Source: Thelephora terrestris (Eukaryota > Basidiomycota > Agaricomycetes > Thelephorales > Thelephoraceae). Taken from it: DNA of 64,000 nucleotides. Under the pieces are notes generated by a model. It searched no databases, was not told where the DNA came from, and was given only the letters and a program-made list of their open reading frames with translations. Shown here in pieces: positions 45,886-56,815 of this stretch (positions within the stretch are counted from its first letter, which is position 1; each line of letters starts with the position of its first letter). The translations under genes were made by a program, and so were the position numbers. The DNA lies in NCBI GenBank assembly GCA_015956445.1, contig WIUZ02000004.1, positions 1,612,001 through 1,676,000 on the forward strand, given 5' to 3'.

Positions 45886-48799
45886 GGCGAGGAGACGAGA
45901 GAGACGGAGAGACGCATGGTGGGGGACGCAAAGGACAAAAAGGAGGGAAACGCAGAGGTGAGGGGATGTGCAGAGCGGGGGAACGGAGGGGAACTGAAGG
46001 ATGGCGGGAAATATTAGTCGAGGGGTCGCGGGATCGGAAGATGCCGACGGACCTGTTGCCAATTGCTGGCAGTTGCCGCATCGGGACAATCACTGAATAT
46101 CCTGTGCGTCGATAGGCTCCGTGGCCAACCCGTTTTCGTATTAAGCCAACAACTGCAACCGAGCGAGAGAGGTTTCGAAAGAACACCTTCGAGGCCCTGG
46201 GCTGTGGTATCGGCCGGGACCTGGGAAATTCGGGCATTGTAAATAGGATTATACTCGGCGGAGGCCTGAAATGAGATTGCCTCGCGACACGTACGGTGAA
46301 CAGGGATTACTACACGCCCTTCTATGGAGAACTACAGCGACAGAATAGAACCTCTTACCACCTTCCGCAAAGGTGTTTATGGCTGCGCTTTCCCTCCACT
46401 TGCCCACCGCACTCCGTTCGCTCCCAAAATACAAGCAACGGGCGCGAATCATTGATAAGTGAAATGATGAACGTGAACCGTGGTAACTCCTTCTTAAGCT
46501 GAATAACCCCATACAGAGGATATACGGGAAAGATTGAATTCACCGAACACACGTTGCTTCGTCGAAGAAAGGTTCCGTCAAATACCAGCGGCTATCCCGG
46601 CGGTACGAACTCTTTTGAGTTCAGATGGAATTTTCGACGGCTCTGTTTGCGAAGAGACAAGATTTGTGGCCATGGCAACCCCCGAATGAGACTCGAGCAT
46701 GTAGATCTTTGGGCTTAGGGCCAAGGAATGCTGCCAAAGTGCCTGGGCTGTAGCTCACGCAGTGCCGCCTACGATGCCCCTAATAACCGTAAAATAGCAA
46801 TCACAGCTTCTCTAGCATTGAATATCCAGTATTCAATGCTGCCAATCACAACATCGCCAGCAAGGGTCGAGAGAGACCCGCAGTACTACCGAATGAGGGG
46901 GCCGTCGACCAGCGACCAGTAGCCATACTGGAAACCGTCAGAAACAGAAACATCTTGTAATGCTTCGTCACAGCAGCAAACACTCAATACCGTAACTTGA
47001 AGCTCCACCGCATTGATTCATAGGCTTGTAGTTAACTTGTATTCGTTGATGACATAAACCCATCTCATATGGTCATTCGTTTGTTTAACTCGTATGCGGC
47101 GCGCGTCGTTTGCAACAATCAAGTCCGCAATATAGATAAATGAAGATAAGTATGCACAACGTAGAAGGAAAGGTAGTCACCTGGCTATTCGCAAGCTCCG
47201 CGGAGTTGCGGCGACTTGCTGCCTAAGGGGGGAGCAGCGGTGGCGGTAGCATTACACAATTACAGCCCACCGCCGTAAAGCTTTACATATCAAGAACAAA
47301 AGAGAGGAGGTTTGGATCCCCAGCTTCGGCCCCTACCTTATGCACCCAGGGGAGCGGATGAACTGCGCGTCTAACAACCACTCAAACCTCCCAGAGGCGA
47401 TATCGCCGTTGGTCCACTCGGCTTCCGGGCGGAGTGGGGCGTCTGTTAATCCCCTGCCGCCGCCGGGAATGAGATCGAAACCTCCCCCCCTGCCCATAGC
47501 TACGCAGGAGGGGTGTGTCCGAGTGATGTCGAATTTTCGCTACTGTGAAGTCGGGGTACATCGCCATCTTGAAGGCTGAGCCTATGTTTATCGGAGGGTT
47601 CCAAGCTTTGCCTGAATTTGAGAACTTGATCCTTTCGCACGTGGAACCAGCAACCAAAAAATCCTTTCAACCCAACGGAGAAATCATCCGTTCTTGACTT
47701 GAGGTGACTGAGTCTGACGGATCCTGCAGCTTGACCGCGCTGTGATCGCATGGTGCGTCGGAGAGACATCCTATGTTCTGAGCGTTTTCAATATCCCTAT
47801 AAGGAAGTGCCTCACAAGGACAGATGGGATTGGGCACCGCGGATCCTGTAGTTCACTCCGGATGGACGCGAAGTCTGGCGTGAGGGCAGTCCATACGTAC
47901 CATGAGCGCTCCTTCGCTTCCCATATGGTCACGGTGCAGATAGAAAGCATGTGATCATTTCTCCCCAAGGCAGGGGATAGGGAAAAGAATGAAAATGACG
48001 GTGGCGCCCGGTAACATGGAGGTTAGCAGTAAGAGCCCCGAACGAAAATGTTCCACCAGCCATGGGGAGGGTGCGCAGCAGAGTATTGCTTAAATTCCAA
48101 CTCCACGTCTGATTCCAAAGAACCATTGCGAACCTTGTATATCTTCGGACGAAGAAATGGCTGTTGGTGACGAGAAGGACCATTACGCCCACGAAATCGC
48201 GTGGCCTCGTTTCCGGAGTGATGCTCCGAAACGGCGATTCGATTCAGAATTTTGCAAATATTTGCGTGGCATATACTGCCGGATGACGCCACCGGGGAGA
48301 GCACCGACCTCACGAACGGGCGCATGTACGACATCGGACATCCTGTGTGTGAAGATCGCGTAAATAGTTTCTAAATGGGACGACATAACTTGAAAAGCGG
48401 AGCACAAAATTAACGAAGGACGTATACGTATGTGAATGGGCACAACGTAGTGTCGGAAAGGCAAGTTCTTCGACGGCAGCCGGAACTTCCTGGGACACGT
48501 ACATTGACTGATAAGTATCGATAACGGGTCAAGCCGTCTAGGTGCTAAGTTGGTAATTAGGTGGTCTCCAAACATAAGAGTGACGACCGCGAGACAACCA
48601 CCTGACAAGCGCCGCTCTCAATTAACAAAAAGAGAAGCACTCGGAATCGGTCATACATCTGGTAGCCAGCTTCAGCGTTGTTCATCTGGTTGTCATAAGG
48701 CCGAGAGGAAGGCAGGAAGGCAGATGAACGGAGAGACCGTCGGTCAGAGGGTATCTTGAAGACATCAGGAAACCAGGGTAAGTCTGATCGTATGCGTTT
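45707..48799. other. Gene-poor interval of about 3 kb
   Basis: Apart from the upstream ORF at 45885-45703 (minus), I find no gene I can defend. Short frames include a hydrophobic one at 48192-47929 (minus) with HFFVRR, which faintly recalls the agaric DUF6534 membrane family, and polar ones at 48608-48183 and 47657-47382. None has a good start, splice sites or a run of family motifs. The region may contain eroded genes or simply long leaders. Confidence 0.45.
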
Positions 48800-50593
48800 T
48801 CACATGACCAAACATCCCCCTTTGTCGAATCCGAGCTGTTGCGCGAGCTCGGCATTTGCCTCTCGTTCGTTGGATCGCAATTTATCTCGCGATTCCACGG
48901 GGAACCAGTCAGCCATAAAATTCATCAACGCCCAGTCCACGTTGGCTGACGAATGAAAAGGGTGAATAAAGGATGTCGGAAGGGGCACCAGGTACAGGAA
49001 CGAAATCACTCACAGCGATCCGCTGTCAGCACACATGGTGATCGACACATCGGACAATTCGGCTTCCCCTGTTTTTGCATCTTTACCAAGCACCTGATAT
49101 GAGAGTTAGCCCGCTTCGTGGTCTTCTCTCGCGTGACTTGCCTGACGCAAAAGAGGTGTCCACATAAGAGGCGGATCGGCTTAAAGGCTAAGCTCGTGCA
49201 TATGACGCATGAATAATCGTCAACGTGGGGAATGATAGGGAGTATCGTATCTCCGATGGCTTGGATGAGGAGCTGCGGCAGCGATGCGCAATGTTGGGGC
49301 AGTGGGATTAACGCATGGGACATTCGACCCGTCGATGGGGGGTCTGTGGCTGTCGGTATCTCCACGTCTACCACACCAACTGCGGAAACGATCTCACGCG
49401 GTAGTGATGGCGGGAAAGGCAGCGCGGTACGTTTGGCGTGCTTTTTCAAGATCTTCCGCGTGGCCTCGCTGCTCGCGTAATTGAGCTGCCTCGAGTTAGT
49501 CATTACTACTGTCTCGACTTCGCAAACTCACCTTTTTCAGGTTCAAAATCATGTTGTTGAGCCTGAAAAACCTTTGTACTTCAACATTGGCCTTCTTAGA
49601 CTTCCCTTGCAGAACACCGCTTTTCTCGGCCCTCTCCAAGAATTTGGCCATACGAAGCTCGGCGTCTTCAAGGGACCTCTCTCCACGATTCCTCTCGGCC
49701 ACGCTGTCGAAAACTTCTGCATCAATGTAGAGACTCAGGAGTTGTCTCCATAAATATAGGTCCGACTTGTCGTCCAGCTTTGGTCGAAATGCAGACCGGG
49801 TTGATGGTACGGTGATCGTCCCTGGGTCGTCGCTGGGCGTAAAAGGATGGTAGGAAGCGTCGACCTGTGACACCGGGAGAGCGCGTTTGGAGATAGATTT
49901 GGAGAGATCTTCTAGGTCTGTCATGAACTGTGAGTGCACAACAGTAAGTTGCGTCGATAAGTTGTTCAGGGCACTCGTAAGAAAGTCGAAGAAGGCGGTA
50001 TCCGAGACGAGTGGTATGATATACTCCCGCCCCGAGCTACTTAGAACGTATATTGAGTGAAAATTAACACTCTGAGCCTCGAAAAACTCACGAGTCAGCT
50101 GGGGACTGCTCCAAGGACGCTAAGACGGGAACTTGGAGCTTCACGTCCCGCGTTAGTATCAAACCACTGCCGTATACGTCTCACTTACCGCGGTATCCAC
50201 ATTGGCGCCCTTGTCGATGATTAACCTAAGACGAGGCACTAGGTGGCCCAAGTCATTGTCCACCTCGTACGATAGCCTGAGACCTGAGTTGGTGGTTACA
50301 GGAGACTGGATCGCAAGCGCTGTGCGTTCTTCGGGTTTCTCATTCTCCCTCATCGAGTGGAGGGCATCATTTCCCTGTTTGACGAGATCTCGGACAAGCT
50401 CCGGGCTAAAACCGAGGAGCATCAGCTCCTGGACAACTTGGTTAATCAACTTCTTGAGCTTTGAAGGGTCGAGTCAGGAAGCAAAAGAGGATAATAAAGA
50501 GAGGCGACTCGCCTGACGGTAGCTAATTGCATTTTCCCTGAGCCCTGGAGGCAAAGAGAGAAGGATCTGCGCGTATGATTTAGAAAAGTGCAT
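48800..50593 (-). CDS. SPX-RING E3 ubiquitin ligase
   Basis: Seven exons close to exactly 491 residues. The SPX domain begins MHFSKSYAQILLSLPPGLRE and SYRQLKKLINQVVQELMLLG. It includes the insert ending IIPLVSDTAFFDFLTSALNN and finishes ASSEATRKILKKHAKRTALP. SPX pockets bind inositol pyrophosphates and report phosphate status. A RING finger follows (CVICTSLAFKPIRLLCGHLF, CVRCLVKMQKQGKPNCPMCR). Fungal SPX-RING ligases control phosphate-transporter or polyphosphate homeostasis. Two introns need GC donors: 50459-50512 (CAG|GCGAGT, inside SYRQ|LKKL) and 49094-49141 (CAG|GCAAGT, inside the RING at CVR|CLV). The protein ends GGCLVM, a CaaX-type prenylation box. Its ATG is 152 bp from the divergent sphingolipid methyltransferase. 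Confidence 0.93.
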
Positions 50594-50745
50594 CACTCTG
50601 TGGGTCGCATCACTCAAAGCAAGAAAAGAAGCCCGCAAGAGATTAAGTAATCAACTCAGACCCGTGGGAAATACTGACGGGTCAAACCATTTTAAGCTCG
50701 TTTAACGCCAGCGAAACACCAGTCTTTCATTCAGGTGCTACGACC
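50594..50745. promoter_or_regulatory. Short divergent promoter
   Basis: A 152-bp spacer between the SPX-RING and methyltransferase ATGs, so both genes must initiate transcription here or within each other's leader. No TATA box is clear. Confidence 0.4.
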
Positions 50746-52459
50746 ATGGTCTATCCTCCCGTAAAGGTCTCCAAGACCCCGACCATCAAAAACCCACCCC
50801 TCGTTGGTGTTGCCGAGGGTAACGGCGAGTTCAACAATCTCCATTTGGCCGCCATCGTCCTCGGTGTTCCCTGGGTCGTGAAACGTATCTTGCCTGTCGT
50901 TTCTCATGGAGGGTTCAAGACATACATCTTTCTCGTCGCCGTCCTCGGACTCCCTCTGACTGTCGGATATTGGACTGTCATGAGTATCTATGGAAGGAGG
51001 AAGAACGAGAAGGTCGCCATCCCCGCTGTCAACATCGAAGAGTTTATCATCACCGATGACCCTGACCTCAAGGCCAAGTACCACGACAAGGAGAAAATCC
51101 CCCTGCAGATCTTCTATGACGCCTACTTCGATGGAAAATACGAGTTCAATGGTCAGTCCACCTTCCGCCAACGTGGCATCCTACCTCAGCTAACTCGAGC
51201 GATGAACTGCAGGTGACGTGTTGGATGTATTGGAACACCGTCACATCTGGGCCAGCTTCCAGTTCACTCCTGAACTGTTCAAGTACGTCTTAACACAGAT
51301 GCTTCCTGAAGTCATCATGCACTCCAAGAGTCAAGACGAGGAGCAAGTCAGGGATCATTACGACCGTCAGTTTTTCTCATTCTGCCACTCCGGTGTCTAA
51401 ATCCGTGTTTAGGAGGCGACGACTTCTACGAATGGTTCCTTGGTCCCCGCATGATCTACACCTCTGGCATTGTTTTGGATATCGAGGAGGAGGAAAGCCT
51501 TGAGCAACTTCAGGATAACAAGCTTACCGTGGTCTGCGAGAAACTCGACCTCCAACCTGACGATCGTCTCCTCGACATTGGATGTGGGTGGGGTACCCTT
51601 TCTGCTTTCGCCCACAAGAACTACGGCTGCGAAGTTACTGGCATTACTCTCGGCAAGAACCAGACCAAGTTCGGTAACAATAGGATCAAGGAAAATGGCG
51701 GTGATCCCAACCGTGCTCGCATCCTTTGTATGGACTATCGTGAAATCCCTGCGCAGAAGGGTTCTTTCACCAAGATCGTTAGTCTCGAAATGGCCGAGGT
51801 CAGTCTGTGCGACCTTTCTCGTCAGACACACTAACAGCCTTCTCCAGCACGTTGGAATTCGCAGGTATCAAACTTTCCTCAGGCAGGTCTATGACCTTCT
51901 CGACGACGACGGCATCTTCGTCCTTCAGGTCGCTGGTATCCGCCCTCACTGGCAATACGATGATCTTATCTGGTAAGAGTTTTCGTATAGGGCTTTATCC
52001 CGCCGCTCACGATAATGACGGTTCCGCAGGGGTATTTTCATGAACAAGTACATATTCCCAGGCGCAGATGCCTCCTGTTCTCTCGGTTGGGTCGTGAGCC
52101 AGGTCGAATCCGCTGGGTTTGAGGTCAAAAATATCGACGTCCTTGGTGTTCACTATTCGGCAACTATCTACCGCTGGTACAAGAACTGGGTCAGTAACAA
52201 GGATAAGGTCATCGAGAAGTACGGCGACAGGTGGTACAGAATCTGGGTCTATTTCTTGGCAATGTCGACCATTATCTCTAGGTGAGTGGAAACGGTGCGG
52301 AAACACGAGGTGACTCTGACGCACTCCAACAGGAACGGGGGAGCTTCTGTCTTCCAATTGACCCTCCACAAGAACCTAAACGGGTACAATCGTATCTTGG
52401 GGGTCCCTAACCACGCATCGATCCACGTTAATCCCCGGGTCGAGATTCAGTACGTTTGA
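50746..52459 (+). CDS. Sphingolipid C9-methyltransferase
   Basis: Exons 50746-51151, 51213-51365, 51413-51798, 51848-51972, 52030-52281 and 52333-52459 give 482 residues. Two N-terminal membrane helices (LAAIVLGVPWVVKRILPVV, TYIFLVAVLGLPLTVGYW) precede a CFA-synthase-type SAM methyltransferase. The motifs are DRLLDIGCGWGTLSAFAHKN (SAM-binding motif I), GCEVTGITLGKNQ, VSLEMAEHVGIRRYQTF and FVLQVAGIRPHWQYDDLIWG. A membrane-anchored CFA-like enzyme of this layout in fungi methylates C9 of the glucosylceramide sphingoid base, at the ER, after delta-8 desaturation. The product influences growth, virulence and defensin sensitivity in other fungi. Complete, with all introns canonical. A bacterial-type cyclopropane synthase is less likely given the N-terminal helices. 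Confidence 0.93.
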
Positions 52460-52693
52460 GGTTGCGATTTGACAAACACATGCTTATAGTTGACCCTTCT
52501 GCAGGCCCGCCGTATAACCGCCTCACAGTCGTTACGCTCTAGATATCTACCTTAGTTCTTTTGTGTATACACTATAGTATACCCTTTTGCATAATCAATG
52601 CTGTTTCGGAAATTGACAGCGCTGCCACGCCAATCAGTCTGCACCTGCACACGCGATCATTTGTAAACGTGTAACTTGTTTACCACCTCCATC

Positions 52694-53945
52694 ATGGCAT
52701 TCCAGCAACAAAGCTCGAATACGTCCCCGCCCCCACTCCTTCATCCTGTCCCGACACATCCTATGTACATACCAGAACCACCCCCCACCCCAGGGTCACC
52801 ACACGGATATCAGCGTTACGTTGGAACATCCTCTCCACCACTACAGCAGTCACACACCCAAGGCTACCCTAACCAGGATGTTCCTATATACACCAGACAG
52901 CTACCACAAAACCAATACGGCCAGCCACCACCAGTGCACCACTCCACGCACGGTTACCAGCAACATGTTCCTGACTTTTCCGCATGGGGGATCGATGGTG
53001 CGACTACGCAGCTGGGCATGCAACTTGGCCAGAGTGCTGTACAGGCAGGCCAAAACTACGTCCAACAAAATGTACCATCTCGAATACGCCCATAATGCAC
53101 ACGCGCGCTAACACGGACCATGCAGCTTGGCTGGCTAATCCCTGTGTCATTACTGAGGCACCACTTCAACGTTTCCAATTCATACGTCATTCACAAGCTT
53201 CGCCTACTCATATTTCCGTGGAGACATAAACCCTGGTCACGGAAGATAAAGCGTCTGGAAAACGGCACGAACGAGTGGCAGCCTCCGCGTGAGGATATCA
53301 ATTCTCCCGATCTTTATATTCCTGGTACGCTTTTACTGTGGTTTGCAACGCGATCTTCGCTGATGCATGGATCTGAAGCGATGGCGTTGGTTACCTACGT
53401 GCTCTTTGTGGCACTGTTAAGAGGCCTTCAAGATCGATTCCACCCCGAGGTTCTTGGCACTGCCGCTTCGAAAGCCCTTGCCGTTAGCATGGTCGATTTT
53501 CTCTTTGTCAAAACGGGATGTTACATCCTCAACATCCAAGGGTCGGGCCAGGTTTTGGACTTAATTGCCTACGGAGGTTACAAGTTCGTCGGGTAAGTAC
53601 TTTCAGTCTGGTGGCCTACAGTGTTTGACTGTTTCTTCTTCAGAGTTATTCCAACTTTGACGGCTGGCCTTTTTGGTTTTGGGACGACGCTTTACGCATT
53701 GATATTCCTGTACTTTTTCTTTGCAAACGCGTTCTTCCTCGTGAGTGAACCTGAACTGTGATCTCCATCTTGAACGCTAACTCTCAGTACCGTAGTTGCG
53801 ATCCCTGCGGTCAGTGGTCCTCCCGGATAATGCTCAAGCGAACGTTGGGACTGTAAACCAGGCTCAGAGGAGTCGGCGCATAACGTTCCTGTTCTTCATT
53901 GCCATGACACAAGTAATGTACATGTGGATACTGGCTCGAGTTTGA
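52694..53945 (+). CDS. YIF1: YIF1, ER-Golgi Yip1-family protein
   Basis: Exons 52694-53071, 53126-53592, 53644-53740 and 53796-53945 give 363 residues. The N-terminal 115 residues are Pro/Gln/His/Tyr-rich and disordered, as in fungal Yif1. The Hrf1/Yif1 domain follows (RHHFNVSNSYVIHKLRLLIF, EDINSPDLYIPGTLLLWFAT, ILNIQGSGQVLDLIAYGGYK), with four or five membrane helices, ending LFFIAMTQVMYMWILARV. Yif1 forms a complex with Yip1 on ER-Golgi membranes and binds Ypt GTPases in COPII vesicle fusion. Complete, with canonical introns. The Rab18 gene in this window is a functional acquaintance, but not a neighbour. Confidence 0.92.
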
Positions 53946-54070
53946 TCAGATATGCCATCTACATTGCTTTCGTCGTGCAAAGAAAATAAATCGCTAGACA
54001 TTCTGATGAAGTGATACTGCGAGACACAGGATGCGAGCGTTCGAGCCTAGTTTGGGTTATTAAACGAAAG

Positions 54071-55162
54071 CTAAAGGTACATGTTCCCCTCGTCGCGGGG
54101 TCTTGGTTTCTCTCGTGAGGAGGAGCTACCTCTCTCACCTCCTTTCGAGTTCCATTTGTGCGTGCCACCCGAGAGCACCTCTTGCACAGACTTTGTCAGT
54201 TCGTGTGGCCAAAGATTGTCATTCTCGGTTAGGATTGATGCCGTAGATGTCAGGTCGTCCGGCGGATTTGCGGGGTGATATGGGCCAGGGAATAAGAAAA
54301 GTACCACTTCGGCTGAAGATTGCGGAGAACTTTGGCGAGATAGCGAGATTAGGGAGAAGAACGCTGCTGAGGTGGATTGGATGAGGTTCGGAGGGCTGAA
54401 GGGCTCGAAATATTTTGGCTGGATTGATGTTCGGGATTATTATCATCTTCACCGGATTGGTAGATGACTCACGATAGACGTGTTGCTCTCAAGGGCGATG
54501 TATCGCACCGGCGCCTTATGCAGAGGAACGTACTTCGGTTGAATGTAACTCGATGCAGCATACGAGTCGAGGAGCAAAAGTCTCAAGTCAATGCATTAGA
54601 ACGAGAGTTATTGACACAGAGGTCACAAAACTCACTTGGTCGGCTTGAACTGGTCTAATACGTACTTCGCATAGGGGTACTGCGCCCATACTGGTAGGCG
54701 TGTTAGGGCTTCCGATACAATGACGATTGCATCAGCCCATCCCGGATTGAAAATCATTCCGACCTGCGTTATATATATCAACGACTTGCAAAATTTGTTG
54801 GTCGCTACACACGCATTTCTTGTTGATAGCAACGGTCCCCAATTGCTCGCCAAGGCTAGCACCTTTAGCCCATATCCTACCCAAACATTTGATCAGTGTA
54901 CATAGACGGCTCAAAAAATGACGTACCTTCCTGCTTCCAGAGAAGCAAAGACCAAGGTCTTTGCAGTGACCTTGCCTGTATTGATGAACTCAAAATCAAG
55001 ATCGTGCTTTGGTGGTGGTCGTGTTGGTGAAAGGGGATTGTATTCGTCTTCATCGTCGGATTCTACCGCGTACCTCGGGGGTCCGACGTCAGCTAAAGGG
55101 TCTGTGTCCTGCTCAGAAGGATCTCAGCTTGAGGTCACCCATGCAGCTGTGATCTATACCAT
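54071..55162 (-). CDS. Proteasome-assembly-chaperone-like protein (PAC1/PSMG1 type, tentative)
   Basis: Spliced exons read DPLADVGPPRYAVESDDEDE, HDLDFEFINTGKVTAKTLV, then RIWAKGASLGEQLGTVAINK, VGMIFNPGWADAIVIVSEAL, LLLLDSYAASSYIQPKYVPL, APVRYIALESNTSI and PKYFEPFSPPNLIQSTSAAF with a Ser/Gly-rich end at 54071. The length is about 300 residues. The order (a short strand-rich first half, then LLLDSY.., APVRYI.., PNLIQSTSAA) resembles what I recall of the fungal proteasome assembly chaperone PAC1, but I cannot confirm it. The only in-frame start is at 55162, making exon 1 just ATG followed by GTATAG. An alternative start would need an unseen exon. Its start is 48 bp from that of the divergent mitochondrial release factor gene. 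Confidence 0.6.
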
Positions 55163-55210
55163 GATGATATGATAGGAGGAGTGACTGTGGGAACTCGATC
55201 GTTTCACGGT

Positions 55211-56775
55211 ATGATCAGGCTCTTCGTGGCACGCCTCCGACCAAAATGCGTGGCCCTCTCATTTAGAAAGACCCCAGCGCTGTATGGTGCTCACCGCAAC
55301 GCGCACACGAACGGCCCGGATCATGACTTCGAGGTTGAGAACGACTCGTTGTTGCGTATCGTGAGGAGCAGGGCATCCGAGTACTCAAACATCCGCTCTG
55401 AGGTGAGCCATCACCAGGATGGGGAACCCCAGGCCTCCGCTGAATGTACAGTCCTTAGCTCTCTGAAGCCGGAGATGGTTCCTCGAAGAGCGGCGTCGTA
55501 CGCGCTCAACGGCTGAAGGAGTTGGAACCTCTGGCTGAGGCATGGATGGAATGGAACCGCGTTCGGAAGGTAGGGGGCAGTTGCATCTCACTTATTTGCT
55601 AACTAATATGTGTTTGGTAGTAGTTACGTGAAGAGAATCGACTTATGATGGAAGATCCTGATGAGACAATGCGTGCACTGGCCGCGGAGGACGACCAGGC
55701 TTTTGCGGAGACGCTGGACGAGCTCATAGAGAAAGTATTCCCTTCCTTGATTATACCGCCTTCCAAGACCGCACATATGTCCGCACTTATGGAACTCAAA
55801 GCCGGGGTGGGCGGGTCCGAATCCAACCTTTTCCTTGGAGAATTGATGAGGATGTACCTCCGCTATGCTCAGTCGGCAAAATGGAAGACAACCATAGTCT
55901 CCAGTTTAGACACCCCGGAAGGCGGCGTAAAAAATGCCGTAGTGGAGTTTAAAGGGTTAGGGGCTTATGATTCTCTATGTTGGGAAAGCGGCGTCCACAG
56001 AGTTCAACGAGTTCCCGCAACAGAAGCCAGTGGTCGAGTGCACACAAGTACAGTCGCGGTTGTGGTGAGCCAGTCCACAGCAGCGTCCTTGTGTTGCCTT
56101 GTTTACTCGAACGACAGGTCCTCCCATTAACGGAAGAGTCTGATCAAGCAAACCAAGAATTGTTCTCTATGGACGACGTCAAGGTCGAGGTCATGCGTGC
56201 CCGAGGCGCAGGGGGGCAGGTGGGCTCATCGAATCCGATGTCCTAATGTCCGCTTCAAAATCTGACTATGATGCATAGCACGTGAATAAAACAGAGTCTG
56301 CCGTACGTTTAACCCACGTACCAACTGGCATAACGGTCTCCATGCAGGATGAGAGGTCACAACACCAGGTATATGCGTGGTCCTGGGTTTGATTCGTCGC
56401 ACTATCGTTAAAACCTACCCCAGAACAAGCGGCGGGCCTTCCAGGTGCTCGCAGCACGCTTGATGGACCAGAAACTCACCAAGGAGATGGCTGAGAGGAG
56501 GGCTGTCAGACAAAATCTCGTCAAGACAGCGGACCGCAGTGAGAAAATTCGGACATATAATTATGCCCAGGTGAGATAAGAAGCACCGGTCAGAGGCATT
56601 TATCTCATAAAATTTCAAAACATAGGATCGGGTCACCGACCACAGGCTTGGGCTCTCCTTAAAGAACCTAGAGAACATTATGGAGGGTGATGGAATCGAA
56701 CAGATTATAGACCAGCTGGTGCGCAAGTACCAGGAGAGTCGGTTGGAAGAGGCGCTGGTAGATAGCACGCTGTGA
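55211..56775 (+). CDS. MRF1: Mitochondrial peptide chain release factor 1
   Basis: Exons 55211-55402, 55459-55569, 55624-56064, 56118-56219, 56279-56368, 56424-56570 and 56626-56775 give 410 residues. A basic N-terminal leader ([20 protein letters not shown]) suits mitochondrial import. The RF1 codon-reading domain ([40 protein letters not shown]) is followed by the catalytic GGQ loop in [20 protein letters not shown] and the C-terminal [16 protein letters not shown]. It terminates mitochondrial translation at UAA/UAG. The GGQ codons straddle an intron (after 56219), as usual in fungi. All introns are GT-AG; the second acceptor at 55458 is my choice over 55488. Confidence 0.94.
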
Positions 56776-56815
56776 AATAATTTCCATTTTGGTCACCACT
56801 TCCTCTCCTCTGTAC

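Noticed and set aside
50183-50188. Alternative GT donor (GTCGCC) for SPX-RING intron 1 near 50508
   Set aside because: It would shift the frame to a stop two or three codons later, whereas the GC donor gives SYRQLKKL and an exact overall frame.
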